This document shows, piece after piece, positions 39,101 to 52,675 of a stretch of DNA of 64,000 bases (the stretch's first letter is position 1; every line of letters starts with the position of its first letter). The translations under genes were made by a program, and so were the position numbers. Under the pieces are notes generated by a model, which was not told the DNA's origin, ran no database searches, and saw only the letters and a program-made list of their open reading frames with translations. This DNA is from Caprimulgus europaeus (taxonomy: Eukaryota; Chordata; Aves; Caprimulgiformes; Caprimulgidae), in contig OU015530.1 in the NCBI GenBank assembly GCA_907165065.1, positions 51,310,465 to 51,374,464 on the forward strand, written 5' to 3'.

Positions 39101-41357
39101 ATTTTATAAACTACAGCTATAATTTTATTTTAAGGTAAATGACTGGCAAGGAAAAGGGCAAAAGAGCACATATGTTAATAGGTATATAAGATAATGCTTA
39201 AAACTACCAGTCAGATTCTCCTGACCTACCCTGATTCCAAATGCAAGAACAGAGAATACAGCTGAATTTCAGGCCAACAGATTTACTTATTTGGAAAGAA
39301 AAAGAAACATACAGAAAAAAATCCACTGTTGCAAGCTATTTCCAAGATTCATATGGAATTGAATAGTAACAGGAATATTTGAAGTTACTAAAAAAAATAT
39401 AAAAAACCTGCCATGTGTCCTACAGAAGGGCCATGTGCTAAACTTGATGTCTTAGGGAATTCTTAGGGAATTAATTTTTCACTATGTATTTCTTAATAAA
39501 ACTTGTTGGAAAGTCGTATCAATTATTTCTGCATTAAAGGATAAAGCTGGGAGTAAAGACTTTTCTTCTCCTGGACTGTATATACTGTCCTGTTGTATAC
39601 ATAATTTGTCCATTTTGATATGAATATTTTTCCTTTCTGTATAGTGATGTTACTCTGGTAGAGAAGGCAATGGAGGAAATAAATTGTTTGTTCTGACTTT
39701 GGTAAAAAAAAAAAGTAAGTCTTCTTTCTAAGATGGGAGTTAAGTACACCCACTCAGCTCAGTAAAACTAACATGAATGTGAATCAGTAACATGCTGTGA
39801 CTCAAGGTATGAAAGTTCGCAGCAAAACTGTATTAAAGAAAGGAAGATTCACTTGTGAAATGGAGAAAATCAGTAACACAACTCGATATCAGCTTTCAAT
39901 TAGCAGATGCAGTTTCGCTATAAGTTGTGAAGCTCAGTGTGTTAGATTTAAAATAGAAAAAGCCAGCAAACAGTGAAGAAAAAAAATACTGATCTATTTT
40001 TGCTTTCTTTGCCATGTCCTAAATGCACTGTCTAGTTGTTGGACATAACGTCTTATCAACTGATTGTACATTATCAGCTGACTAGAAGCCCACTGATGAG
40101 AACACATCAGTCTTCACAAATGAATATAAAAGAAAGAGTTTGGTCAGCAGCAGACCCCATTCTCTTGTGAATTGGTGCAAACTGCTCAGCAGTGCTGTGT
40201 TTGGCAGTAGACTAAGGAATATGAAATGGCACATGCTAGAGGGTGAAATTGGGGCATATATTATGCATGTGCAATGAGAAAAAATAAGCTCATCAGAAGG
40301 TGTTTTGCGTAGAGGCAAAGGCTGCTGCATCTCCACTCCTATCAGGTTTGAGGTTGATGACTCTCTCAAACCCAATTTCCCTGGTGAAACAGAGGAACAA
40401 CTTTCCTGCTTCTGCATCTGTTATGTTTCCTCCAACCTGATTTGCAGACTGGCAATGATAATGTCTTCCATTGCTTTTTTAAAAATCATAAAATTTGAAA
40501 ACAATCTAGTTAAGGACACAGACAACAAATCCTCAAGAGAGCACTGGGGACAGGAGACATATGCTAGATTTTCTCAGATAATGAGCTTTTAAAGCTGATT
40601 TTTTGGTATAAAAATTCCATATAAAAAAAGAAGTTGCCACTTTTTCTTTTCTTCTTACAATAGAGAGTGTTTTGCATATGCAGAATCTTAATATTGGATT
40701 TGCACCAGGAAATGAAGCCAGGGGATCTGGCTAGGAAACACATTTTAAAAGATGGTCAAATCCAACATGGCAGCGTCCGAGGGACAAAACACTGGAGATT
40801 TCAGGATTGTTGCAGAATGAAAGGCTCCATGAAACACAATGAATTCCTGACATGTGGGGTTTTTTCAAAGCCTAATCTGAAAACTTCCAGAATACGCTTC
40901 TACCTTGGACCCTTTTGCAAACAACTACAGGCAAAATTAAGGGCAACTCTGTTCCAGAGAGATGCATTCTTCAAACAGGGCTGCTAATATTAAAATATCC
41001 CTAGTGCCAAGTTTGCAAGTCTGAAAATGCCCTTGTGAAGCAATGATATGCTAACTAAATCATACTATTTATCTATAATCTGTCCTGTGTCCAACACTGG
41101 GAAAAGCAGGTGCATCCTCTCAAAAAGCTTACCTAAAGTATTAATTCTCTGCATTTTTAGGCACAATAACTTTGCTGTAAGTGTATATATTTGGGAATTT
41201 TATAAATAAATTTCATGATAAAACAATCCCCATAAAGATGCTAGAAGCTACCACACAGGTTTCAAGGATCTAGTTGATAAAGAATTACTCTTTCTTTACT
41301 TCCAAACAATAGCAGCATGGTCTCTAAATTCATTTGCACACTTGTTCTGTCTCTTAC

Positions 41358-41439
41358 CAGCTGTTGCCCTTTTGGACCCCAACCAGCATACTGAAGCTTT
41401 GCATTGCTGACCTCAGGGGGATACAAATTCTGGGGATCC
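41358..41439 (-). CDS. DPP6: DPP6 internal exon B (82 bp, beta-propeller)
   Basis: On the minus strand the first base completes the split glycine codon of exon A. The next 27 codons begin [12 protein letters not shown] and end [12 protein letters not shown], exactly at a codon boundary. The [10 protein letters not shown] segment is the strand typical of DPP4-family propeller blades and matches DPP6 closely. The acceptor is tttttgcag (plus strand 41440-41448) and the donor is GTAAGAG (41351-41357), both strong. Phase is 2 at entry and 0 at exit, fitting both neighbours. From memory, mammalian DPP6 reads DPQSLDPP where this bird reads DPQNLYPP, so the part before PPEVSN varies more. The exon lies between introns of 17.1 kb upstream and 17.5 kb downstream. 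No stop, frameshift or sign of a pseudogene is visible. Confidence 0.96.
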
Positions 41440-43912
41440 CTGCAAAAAGAGAAAAATAAGATTTCAGCTTCAGAAATGTCCTTATTTAAGCTGGTGCACA
41501 CCTGCTTTGGAAATCCACTATGATATTGTAAGGCATCTTTCAGCTGAAATAATCTAATATTTAATGCCAGAGTTCAGCAGATTTTTTTTTCACAGTAAGG
41601 TAAACACTATACCACTAGCAAGCATTGGTAAGATCGAATATTGATCTGGCAAATTCTATTTCCTATTAATACAAAGTTAAATACATTAGTTCCACTGCTG
41701 ACTTGCCTAAACCTGAAGAATTAGCCAAGGGAAGGCAAACAAAGTAATTGTATTTATCAACACTAATGATGTCCACAAAGAATAATTAATAATTATATTT
41801 GTGAATGATACTGCCACAAGAAAAAATATCACTCCATCTTCTTCACCCCATGGCTTTTCTGCCTGATAATTTTCCTTTGAACATGACAGTAGAAAAGTTT
41901 AGCAGCTGTATAACAATTGATATGCAGCCTGGCTTCGAAGGGAAAAGCTCCTATTAATACCAAATATCTTTTTTTTTTTTTTTAAGAAAATAAAATCAAA
42001 CTGCTTTTCTTGTTCTTTCACCTATTATCTACATTTTGTAGCAGAACATCAGAGAGACATAGCAAATGCAATATAGAAAAAGGAGGCTTTTTTGGTAAAT
42101 GTCAGAGCAGCATAATGTCATTTTAATCACAATGCAGACAGCATTGCCTTGACTGTATTTATACTCAGTACAAATAATTACATTACGCATTCTAAAGTCA
42201 CATTGCTACAACTCTGTGTATAGTAATATTCTACAAACAAGAACACTAATAAAGCCTGTATACAGTATGCCTCATTAGCAGAGCTCAAACTGCTTTAAAA
42301 AGTAGAAGGTATTATCATCACTGGTCTACAGATAGGAATAACAAGGCAATTTGAGGCTGACACCACCCAAAAACAGAGAAAAGAGCCAAAGCCTGCCTAG
42401 CCTTTAAGCAAAATGTCTTTTCGTCTTGTACAGGGTTTATTTCTTCATTAAAGGCCATGTTTTCCAGACCATATTTTCAAAACAGAATAAAACTGAATGC
42501 AATAATTAGACACTAACCGAATTCTCTTTATTGCCTGTTTTGTGACCTGGTGCTGTACCACAGTTTTACACACTGGCTCTGCCCTTTTGGGCAAGAACTC
42601 CCTTGGTTGCAATTTCCTGCTGCACTGGGGCTGTTGTAACAAGTCCAAAGAAAGCAGCAAGAGGAATGTTTAATAATTGATTTTGTGCAGTCTTTCCAAC
42701 GTAAAAAAAAAAAAAAAGCTTTTCATGTGAACTCTTGTTCAAAGGCCAGCTAGAAGCAGGGCAGGCCCTAGATGAGGACAGTGATGCCTACAGTTTCCCC
42801 CTTCCAGAACTTCTGCAACTTCTGCTCTCCTGCTAGATGATGTGTATTGGTGGTTATAAACTATAACCCATCATGTCTGCAAGGCCCCTCAGAAGAGATC
42901 CACGGAGCTGATTAAAATTATAGTGCTCAAGATGACAGGTGTGATGCAGACAGGATCCATTAGAAATGTGGAGAGGCAAGAGTGGTTTGTTGAGGCCCTG
43001 ACTCTTCAAGCCTGAGTGTACAGCAAGGTGCCCAGATGGCTTTTGGCTCTATAGGCAAAGTGTCATCCACAACTGTTGCCAGTGGGGTAAAATTATCTCT
43101 TTGCTTCTCATGGTTTTTAACCAGAAAGTGTCTTTGTGGGTAGCCTAAAGTAATTTTTGTAAGGTATGGATAAAAGAACACATAATTCTAATACTGAACC
43201 CCTACTAATAGCCCCCATGAAACTTCTATTCCAGTAGGAAGAACAGCCATGTAACTTCTTCTGGATCTTTTCAAGCTTGTATACATTAGCTACTTAAATT
43301 TCAAGTCAGCTATTCCTGTTAAGACTCAATCTCTTTGGTTAGCTATTTTGATTATCTTAAGAGAGAGTAGCCTCTGAGTGAAGAAGGAAGAAAGAAAAAT
43401 GGGGAATCAAATCAAAACCTCTTATGGCAGAAAATGAGTACTTCAACATTTGTCAAACTATCTAGTTCTTGGGGTTTTTTACCCATGGTGAGAAGAGAAG
43501 CAAGATACTACAAATAGAGGGGGAAATATCATCCCTAAAAAAACCAGATTATACAAATTGTAAGAATTCAAACCTGTAATGCTTCAGATAACACAGGTGG
43601 AGCTAAGGGACAGATATACCAATTACAGCCAATAATTCAGACCAGAGCCCAGACAAGTGCTGCCAATTCTGCCCACTGCATCATCTTTTAGAAGAGGAAA
43701 ACTCTAACACAATGAGAAATGTTGCATAAAACAGCTTTGGTAGCTGATAAGGCAGAAGGAAAAGCATTCCATTCAATCTACCAGCAAAGAGCTCTGCTGC
43801 AAAGTCATCTTCCCTTTCTCTGGTATAGCTGAGGAAAGATAGAATTGCATCTCCTGAGTTCTTTCTTAAGTTCAGAATGGCTTGGAAAATTATTTTGTAG
43901 CAAAATCTTGTT

Positions 43913-44362
43913 TCATAGAATCATAGAGTGTTGTGACTTGAAAGGGACCCACAAGGTTCATTGAGTCCAACTCTTGTCCTAGAATAGGACAATCCCAAAA
44001 TTCAGACCATGTGTCTGAGGGTGTTATCCAAATGCTTCTTGAATATTGAACACCTCCCTGGGGAGCCTGTTCCAGTGCTCCACCACCCTCTGGATGAAGA
44101 ACCTTTTCCTAATGGCCAACCTCAGCCTCCCCTGGCACATCTTCCTGCTATTTCCCCTGGTCCTATCATTGGTCACCAGAGAGAAGAGATCAGCGCCTGC
44201 CCCTCCTCTTCCCCTTGTGAGGAAGTTGTAGACCACGATGAGATCTCTTCTCAGTCTCCTCTTCTCCAGGCTGAACAATCCAAGTTACTTCAGCCTCCCC
44301 TCTAAGCCCTTCACCAATTTAGTGGCCTCCTCTGGACACTCTCCAGTAGCTTTAGATCCTTT
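43913..44362 (-). mobile_element. CR1 LINE 3' end, minus orientation
   Basis: The plus strand starts tcatagaatcatagagtg, the reverse of the CR1 octamer tail. On the minus strand a frame (44278 down to 44024) carries [13 protein letters not shown], then [19 protein letters not shown], the conserved C-terminal end of CR1 ORF2. The copy is about 450 bp, truncated on its 5' side near 44362. It is one of the better-preserved copies in the window, with an 84-codon frame still open. It runs in the same sense as DPP6. Confidence 0.95.
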
Positions 44363-44614
44363 TTATACTGTTTGTTTGCCTTGAAACCTTTTGATAAGTA
44401 TGCAGATAGAAAGGCTGACTGATGGAATTGGACATTGTCTGGAGGTGCCTGATTTACAAACCTGGTTACCATAAACTGCCTCTATATTCAGCATGTAACA
44501 GTATGCATATCCAGTTTATGATGTAGACCACCGAAGACAGGTAGCAGTCAGGCATCCATCCTCATGCTGTGATTTATTCTTTCCTACCACAGGCTATAAA
44601 AGCTGTCTAAGATG

Positions 44615-45313
44615 CTAGTTTCCCCCCACAAACACTCCTGTGAGATGGACATTTTCCTCTTGGTAGATTTTGGGTTGTTTCTCATCTCTTCTGAAGATAA
44701 TCCTCTTCCCTAGAGTAGCAACGTTCACTCCCTCACCTGCAGGAAACTTCAGCATCATGTGCAAGGGTATTGAGAAGACAGCTCTCCTTGCCAAGCCTGA
44801 TGTAGCAGGCCTCAGAGAAACTGCAGGAATGATCTGTAGATGGGCTGAATTAGCAGTGGCCAGGGGAGACCAGGCTGTCAACAAGCCTGAAGGTGGCATG
44901 AAAATGGATTTCACCTACTGGTGAACCCCACCGTGAAAGACCAGATTCACACACACTTACTCGGGCTATATCTGGGTGCGTGGTCTGTGATGGAATATGC
45001 ATGGACTCTCTCCCTTGCAGCCCCAAACAATCCCTTTACAAACCCATTATATCACCTAGAGAGACAGGAGGAGGAGTTGTCCAAACAGCTGCTCCAGACA
45101 GGATGGCCACAATCCTCTGCCACTCTCTCCAGGAAAGCTCTTAGTGTTCATCAAACTGAAAAACCCATTTGGAGAGCAGCTATCAAACACATTCTGATTA
45201 CCTCATACTATTCTGGACCTTTAGTTCCTCTTGGTAAAAATCCCTCAAGGGAGTCAGACCAAATGCACACCCACATCCCAGGAGCACTCGTCCATTTTCC
45301 AAGTGCTGCATAA
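44615..45313. other. Unassigned patch with overlapping open frames on both strands
   Basis: Frames at 44615-44914 (minus, 99 codons), 44670-44924 (plus, 84 codons) and 44921-45313 (plus, 130 codons) crowd this relatively G+C-rich stretch. I recognise no family. There are no splice signals or start context that favour one frame. It could be an old processed copy, an old repeat or chance. I do not call it a gene. Confidence 0.3.
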
Positions 45314-47090
45314 ATGGGATCTCACGCCAGTCAGCTCCTTCCGGGTGGTATGTTATTGCTGATAAGCTATAGTTCTCCATAGCTACACCCTTGCTTCTCC
45401 TCCAAAACTACCTGCTTAAAATTCTTCTGTATTTTCACTTGAATCAATCAATATTATGGGTCACCCCAGCCTCTCCAAAATGCCAATGCACCTCAAAGAC
45501 CAAAGAAACAGCAAGGCCTTATTAAAGGGTTGCCACTATTTCTTTTACCTCTTAAAATGACTGATTTTAAAGCCAGGAAAGCTCAGAATAATAATGTTGT
45601 TTTAGGACAGACAGAAGATGGAGCAGGTGCTGTATAAACTCCCACATTAAGATGACACTGTCTGGAGCTGAGACTGTTAAAGTGCTCCAGACACAGGCAT
45701 GATTTCAGCACAATGTTCAAAAAACATTACTGACATAATAAATTGTGAATTTTGCTCATTTAGATGAAGCTTCCTGCCAAAAAGCCTCCCCTCAAAATTT
45801 CTGAATAAGGAAAATTAGTCTTGAGTCCAATTAGTGTACTGTCTGCCAAATTATTTTTATTTATAATTTAAATCAGAACATCTATGTAGAACAAAAAAAC
45901 CACAATCAATTGTATCAGGTTGCCTGGTTTTGACCTTAAAAAAATAGCATGATTAATGAGGAACTAGTTTTAAAGAGATTGTATTGTTTTTGCTGGAATT
46001 TTTACATCTATGTGCTCCCTCTTCTGTCATTTTCTCCTATTCGGAAGACCAGCTTCCCTCAGAGACTTCATGGCACTGAGTCTCCCCCTGAGCACAAACA
46101 TGACAAACTGTTCTATATTAAGTTGTTCAAAAGCAACTAAAAAAAACCCCAAAACAATAGAAAACAAAAATAATTAAAAAATTTTAAAAATTAGAAATTT
46201 TCCACTGTAATTGAGGGAGGGGCTTCTTTTACTAAAAAAGAAAAAAAAAAATATTTTACAATGCCAGATTGAAAAACTCTGAAAAAAGCCTGTCCAGGGT
46301 CTGTTTTAATAACATTTAATTTAAATACAGTACAATAGGATTTGTATGGAAATTCTTTACACATGCTGCCAATGTGAGCAAAAAATGCAAAAATTTGTAC
46401 CAAAGGCTGCTCTGACATGTCCATCCTCCAAAGAAAAAAACAAAACTGTGTACATGAGCTGAAGTGAGTTCTTAAGAAAAACTTTGAACCCTCTTGTTTA
46501 TATTTTGGAAAATATAGACAGTATATTAAGATTTAAGTAGTATATGCTAAGAAGTTGAAGAAATAAAGACAATTAAAAAAAAATGTGGGGAAGGCAGAAA
46601 TATCCCTTCTTGTTATTTGCATCAAGCTGAATATTTTAAAAGAGAACAACCCTAAGCACATCAGCTCACAGTACATTAAGTCTTTTTTCATCTTTAACTG
46701 TAAAAATCTATCTGTCTGAACTATGTGTCTCAGCACCAGAACTTGGTGTCTTCACATCTACATCTAAAAGCATAAAATCAGACAGCAGCTTAGACAGATT
46801 TCTTCTTCCTTAGAAAGAAGGGAAGAAAAAAGAGATATAAACCACCATGTAGAGAAGAGATCTTGAAGGGTTAGAGAGAACTGGAAACTTCATAATGTTT
46901 AAGGTTTTTTAATGCATGATAAGGAAAAAAGTGCACTGGAGAAAATTTGCAAAAAGAAATAAAGGCATGTAAAGCATATGTGTTCATAAATGTACAAAGA
47001 ACCATAGGTAAGGACTTGGAGAAAAAGGGAAAGATTTCCAAGAAGCAGGAATGTCATTTCTTGAGAAGCAAACCTGCACTCTTAAACAAT

Positions 47091-47199
47091 TAAATGACTT
47101 GTTTACTTCAGTATTCACCAAGGAGAAGAGGAGACAGGTGCCATTAAGGAAATTGCTTCCCAGGAGATACACAGCCCTGCAGAGACTCACAGTGAGATA
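47091..47199 (+). mobile_element. Possible LINE reverse-transcriptase N-terminal remnant
   Basis: The plus-strand frame reads LNDLFTSVFTKEKRRQVPL before running to a stop. 'NDxFxSVFTxE' is a recurrent segment just before the reverse-transcriptase core of non-LTR retrotransposons (CR1/L2-like). The flanking sequence has lost recognisable homology, so chance similarity cannot be excluded. Confidence 0.35.
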
Positions 47200-49964
47200 G
47201 AATAAAATATAATTCAAATGGGAATCAAAGATTTGCCAGAAAAGATAAACAAGAAATCAGACTGTCAGAAGGTGCAACTAAGAGAATCCTCTTGGAATTT
47301 TAATAAAACTGCTTAAATAGATGGGGAAGCCTCTTCCATTCATCTAGGCTCATCCACCGTTAAATGTTTAATGCACACACGCACACAAACACATATTGTC
47401 CTTACAGCAATTTTCTGTGAACAAAAGTACGAGGCAACGAAAGCAATTTGAACTTACTAATTTCAGCTGCAGATACACATTCAGCTGCTCTTAAAAACAA
47501 CTGAGCTCACCAACCATTTTGTCCAAGATGAATGAATTCTATGGATTTAGAACAGAAAAGATAAAAAGCAAAGGAATCTAAAACATTTGTCCCTAATTTG
47601 GCAATCCAGTCAGATTCAAGCCAACAATATGAGCTCAGAGGTGTTTTTGATTACAGACCGCCTGTGTCTGTAAATCATCTATCAATGTAATATCGGGTAG
47701 TGGACCTGCAAAATCTTGCACAATACTAATACCACTTTAAAATCAATCACTTGTCAGAAAAGGAGCCACCATTTTCCATTGGGAATTAAGTAAAATGATG
47801 GCACAGGTTTGCCTTTCTAGTGAAAGTCTACAAAAACGCATTTAAAAATGTAGCAGAGACTCGTACATGGCCAGGAGTCACAGTAATGCAGGCTGAAGAA
47901 CTGTGAGCTGTTGATCAAAATCTGTAGGTTTCCCTGAGTAAGCAAACAGTGAAAATGGACTTTAGATACTGGTAGCATTATTTTTAAAATGATGACATTA
48001 TCATGTTTCTCATGTAACCCCTCTAAATCACAGATGACAGAGTAAATTTTTACTGCATTTTTTTAAAGAACTTTTGTTCCTGGAGCCATATTTTTTCCCC
48101 TGAAGAAATAATGAGAGGTAATAGCATTCAGATGATAAATAGAGCCACTTAAAAGTGATTTTCTCTTACTGATATTATTTTCTCTTACTCTATAGAGGTT
48201 TCTCAGCCAGCTCTGATCTCAGAGCTACTGAAGGCATGAGGTAAGGCATTGGACTTTTCAGGATTTCAAGTTTACTTAGCTACAACAGAGGTGTACAAAA
48301 AAGAAAATCTAAATATTTGAATGTTATCATGGAGGCTAGTCAGAATTCTATCCAAAGATCAGCTATTCAAAATATGGACAAAAAAAAATACAGGTTGAAG
48401 GGAAACAGCCCAGTAAGTACTGAGATGTTCAAGAATGAACTGGAAAGATCTCAACCATACTAAACTCAGGATGAAAGTACATGATTCTTCAAAGCAACTG
48501 CCAGTCTCCAGGAAAGGATGTTTGTGATGAAACCTTAGCATTTTCCATCCAGCTGACCTTCTCTGACTTTCAACCCTAATAAAAAAATAGCACCATGATG
48601 CGATGCCTGCAGAGAGCAATATGAGATTATTAGTACATAAAATGAGATACAGCTGTCATCTCCTGCTACCAGAGTCAGCAGACGTGCCTCGTTACAGTAC
48701 AACTTCTACTGGATGATGGGTCACACTTTTAATTGGGACAAGAGATTGATTTTTGGGCTTGTGCTCTAAACTAATCTAACAGTTTGTGTTACTGGGTTTC
48801 AGACAAAACCAGAATTACTCAGTATTCTTCATATATTTTTGAAAACTAAGAGTCTTGGAGAAAGTCTTATTTCTTCACTTGCCAACAAGATAAGGAGATC
48901 TTGGAGGTTTGTGCACACATTTTCAGGAATATTGAAACACAATACTCTTTTAAACAGCCTCTCCTCACATAGACCATGTCCTCATCAGTTAAAATAAACA
49001 AGGCATTCACTTAGTAGAGCCATTGTTTCAATTTCTGATCAACAGTGATATGATCACTTTTAAGAAATACCACAACTGACCTGATGTCAGAGACTGTTTA
49101 AGCATGGATTGTAAAATAAATTCATTTAAATGAATAAAACACCACTCTAGCCCTACAGTTCTGCCCCATAACAGAGATGTATAAACGCCAAATATGTGTG
49201 CAAAAGGAAATGTTTGCATTTGAAATGAGGTGTAAGTTTTGCCTTCACAACTCTGCATATGTAAGGTCCTTTAATTCCTCTATCTCCTTCTCATGAGTGA
49301 CATGGGAAAGCAATTTTTTCTATTCCTGTCTTATCTCCTCAAATTTGTAGTGGAACATTCAATAAATGTAAGGTTAGGGCAAGGGCTGAAGAAATATCAG
49401 AGCTGGTGTGACACAGCCTGGGTTATCTGCCTGGGATTATACCACCTTTGCCATAAAGAGATTTTCTCAGTGGTTACTGTACCAAGGAAATCCTTGGCTG
49501 TAGTGTTCTTTCTCCACCCAAAGGTCCTTTCCTGCATTTCCTAAATTTCCCCATTCCCTTATTTCCCATATGCTCTGAGCTCCCCATGGGGAAAGGATGC
49601 CTATTTTGGGATAACAAGAGATTTTCAGCCTATTAAATTTGGTTAGTGCCTACGTGTGAAGTGGTCACAGAACCAGGTAGCAAGGACAAAAGGGAGACCC
49701 AGGACACTTCTGAGGTGCACAAGTGCTGTGGCACAGACTACTATATATTCTTCAGAGGTGGGGCACAGACCCCTTATCTAGTCCCCAGTGCCTGGGCACA
49801 GGTCCCTACACAGCCTTCACTATATAACCTGAGCCCAGGCCCCATCAAACCCCATGACAGTGAGGAGATGCTCATAATCTTGCAGGTTTGGGTCCTCAAA
49901 ACTGGCTTTTTTTCAGGCTCCCACAAAAGAATGAGTCTATTCTGTAATGTTCAGTGTACCTCTT

Positions 49965-50230
49965 TGTGCTGTGTAATCAAACAATAACGCACTGAGAGTT
50001 TAAGTAGGCTGAAAGAGTTTATCAGCCAACTACAGCAACAAATAATGAAGGCCCAGGCTGCAGGGTGTCTCTACAGCCCGATAGGAGCAGAGCAAAAATG
50101 GCCCCCTGGGGAAAGACATGTTTCTTGTCCCTATTTTAATGGACCACCCCCCAGAGTGAGAGACAAAAATGCAAGGAAACAAAAAAATCCCAATCCTCAC
50201 TGTGAAAATCCCACCTACAGAACAATTTTC
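49965..50230 (-). mobile_element. Possible solo LTR, minus orientation
   Basis: On the minus strand the stretch contains 'tgtaggtgggattttcaca' near its start, 'gggctgtagagacaccctgc' in the middle, and 'gctgataaactctttcag' followed about 25 bp later by 'gtgcgttattgtttgattac'. That order (polyadenylation-like aataaact/gataaact, then an end in ..aca) is typical of avian LTR R/U5 regions. I cannot match a family, and no target-site duplication is evident. Confidence 0.35.
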
Positions 50231-50309
50231 TTTTTTTTTTTTTTCTTTTTCTTCTTTCTCGTGGTTTGGTTTTTTTTGGGGTTTTTTTTTTTGTTTTTTT
50301 TTTTTTTCC
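50226..50309 (+). repeat. T-rich low-complexity tract
   Basis: About 84 bp of almost pure T with interspersed C and G (for example gtggtttggttttttttggg). On the transcribed DPP6 strand this is an A-rich run. It causes poly-Phe and poly-Lys artefact frames here. Confidence 0.9.
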
Positions 50310-52454
50310 TGATGCATGGAAACAGCAATTGCATGGGCTTAAAAAATCTGGTTAGCTCCCTATTTGGTGCCACGCAATTACACCATCATTTTATACATTT
50401 TATTTCATCCACCCTTATTTCCCTTTTCTGTCAAAACTATGTATTAACTCAACCTTGTTAAGTATGAACAAGGAGGAAAATCCATGCCAACATGCCAATT
50501 TTGGCAGGGTCAGCACTGGGATGTGCGTGTACCCTGTGGCAGTATTTATGGTTTGCAGGCTGACCAGAGCCTGGGGACTGGAGAATGTTCATTTGCACTG
50601 AGACACATGAACAGTTCCAAATCCAGGTGAGTTTCACCAGAAAAGCATATTTTACTCAATAACAGAACTGAATAGGAGCCTCCATTTCAGGAGGTGCTGC
50701 CCAAGACAAACACTATGGGAGAGTTTACTTCAAATCTTTCTTTCCTTTTTTTTTTTTCCTTCATGAACCATAAGCTATGGACCTTTTCTGTAACATAAGG
50801 AAGTTGGTTGCTGGGCTTTTCTCTGCTAAACTGCTAACATCTGCATCTAACTAGTAATTACCCAAGATCTTTTTTTTCCTTTTTTTTTTAGTCTCAACAG
50901 TCATTACTCTAATTCTTAATATCAAACCCTCCCATCAGGGGACTATTCATTATTATTATCACTATACATGGTTTCTAAGGTGTCCACCCACACCACAACT
51001 GACTCTGGAAGAGAGAAGCATGTGGTAAGAATTACTTTGCCTACACAGGAAAGAAGCATTTCACATTAAAAATGCTATGCAGTGACCAAGATGGGCAAGG
51101 AAATGGCAAATCCTGTGGGCAAATGATATGGTGCTGAGCTGCTGAAGTGGATTTCCTCCCACCAGCACAGCCAAGAGTCCTGCCAGACCTGCCTTCTGAG
51201 GCTGAGCTGCTTTCAACCTGCCACTGCTTGGAAGTGAGTGATGCTCAAATAACAGCTTTGCTTAATAAAATGCTGGCTCTTTCTTTTTAAAGAGGTACAA
51301 AATGTATTCGCAAGCAATAAGCCAGTATGTGATTTAACTGCTGTTCCTGTGATTTACAGAGTGCTTAGTCCAGATTATTATAAAAAGCAAGTAACCCAAC
51401 AGCTCCATCAGGGCTTGAGCCAAATGCCAGTCAAATCAACTGAAAAGGTCTCATCCACTTCAGAGGATTTGGAGTCAGGCTCCACAACCAAGCTATCAAG
51501 TTTAACTATTCCAAGGGCCAGCCTTCTGTTATCAAAATACAACAAAAAGCGTATCACATCACGAGGATGTTCTTAGTTACAGTCTGGCACAAAAGCCACC
51601 GCACTATGCAGCAAAAGTGCCTTAATTAAAGATGATAAAAATTATAGAATGATAATAGGTAAAGAAAAGGAGAGAGAAGTAGCAATAGCAGATTCTTCAT
51701 GAACTGCAGAATACATTTTCCTACTTATTTAACAAATTTCACATTGTTATTTGGTTTTACATACCTTTTTATAAGAGCTTATTTCAACCTCTATATACCA
51801 TTGTTGGGAGAAAATTTTCAGCTCCTCAAAGTAAAATGTAGTTAGGTAAAACCAGAGTCTATTAATTACAATACTTTCTCTTACAATAAAATGTGGCCTC
51901 TAGTACAAGTTCATATATGTTAAAGAATGAAATTGTGCCGATAATTCTCTACAGTAATTATCACATATCACCTCCGACGCTGAGGCACAGGAAGTTTCTT
52001 TAATGCTATAGAGAAGGGGCATGACAGGCCAGAACAAGATAAAATAGAATTGTCCTGGTCAGACAGACAGATGTCTGCAGCAGAGTCAGTTCCCTGAAGT
52101 TTTTTTAATCATGATTTTAAATAATGAAACACATTTCCTTTTACCATGAACATGGAAATGGGAGCATGAGCAAGGAAAACCTTGTTGTCTTTCAAAATGT
52201 TATACAATAGCGTATGTACAAATCTGATTAAGTTTTGTTTAATTAACTTTAACCTGTTTCCTGTCAGTAGCTTGTATAAAAGGAGGAGACAGGAACATTA
52301 GTGAGAGCTTTGCAGAGAGATCAACAGACATCGCTTTGAAAATTTACTTACAGTGAAGCAAGGGCTGAGTTCCTCCTCCTGTTACCACTTCTGGGCATAT
52401 TTTGCACTCACTCTGCTCATGGGACTTCTCTTGAAATTACTGGGAGTTCAGTGT

Positions 52455-52675
52455 GGGGGAAAATTTTTACAACAAGGTTGGTGAAACACTGGAACAGGTT
52501 GACCAAAGAGGTGGTAGAAGTCCCATCCCTGGAAACATTCACGGTGAGATTGGATGGGGCTTTGAGCAACCTGATGTAGTTGAAGGTGTCCATGCTCACT
52601 GCAGGGAGGTTGGACTAGATCACCTTTAAATGTCCCTTCCAACCCAAACCATCCTATGATTCTATGATTCTTTGA
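52455..52675 (+). mobile_element. CR1 LINE 3' end, plus orientation
   Basis: The copy contains 'cactggaacaggttgaccaa', 'gatggggctttgagcaacct', 'ggttggactagatcaccttt' and the tail 'cccttccaacccaaaccatc' plus tctatgattctttgat. It is a 5'-truncated CR1 of about 220 bp in sense. Its 3' end faces that of the next CR1, 312 bp away. Confidence 0.93.

Larger units (their letters stand above)
23813..41357 (-). other. DPP6: DPP6 intron between exons B and C (17,545 bp)
   Basis: A complete intron bounded by a GT donor at 41351-41357 and an AG acceptor at 23813-23815 (plus-strand positions; the gene is on minus). Recognised contents are the AT microsatellite (26481-26523), a (TTTG)n run near 26997-27018, the LTR at 29855-30690 and a CR1 coding scrap near 32935-33024. 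A-rich low complexity lies at about 36040-36100. The rest (23813-26480, 27020-29850, 30700-32880, 33030-36040, 36100-41357) is A+T-rich sequence without recognisable genes. A candidate conserved element is noted at about 31440-31620. Confidence 0.9.

Noticed and set aside
50045..50461. 138-codon plus frame with long poly-Phe
   Set aside because: It is a translation of the T-rich tract at 50226-50309.
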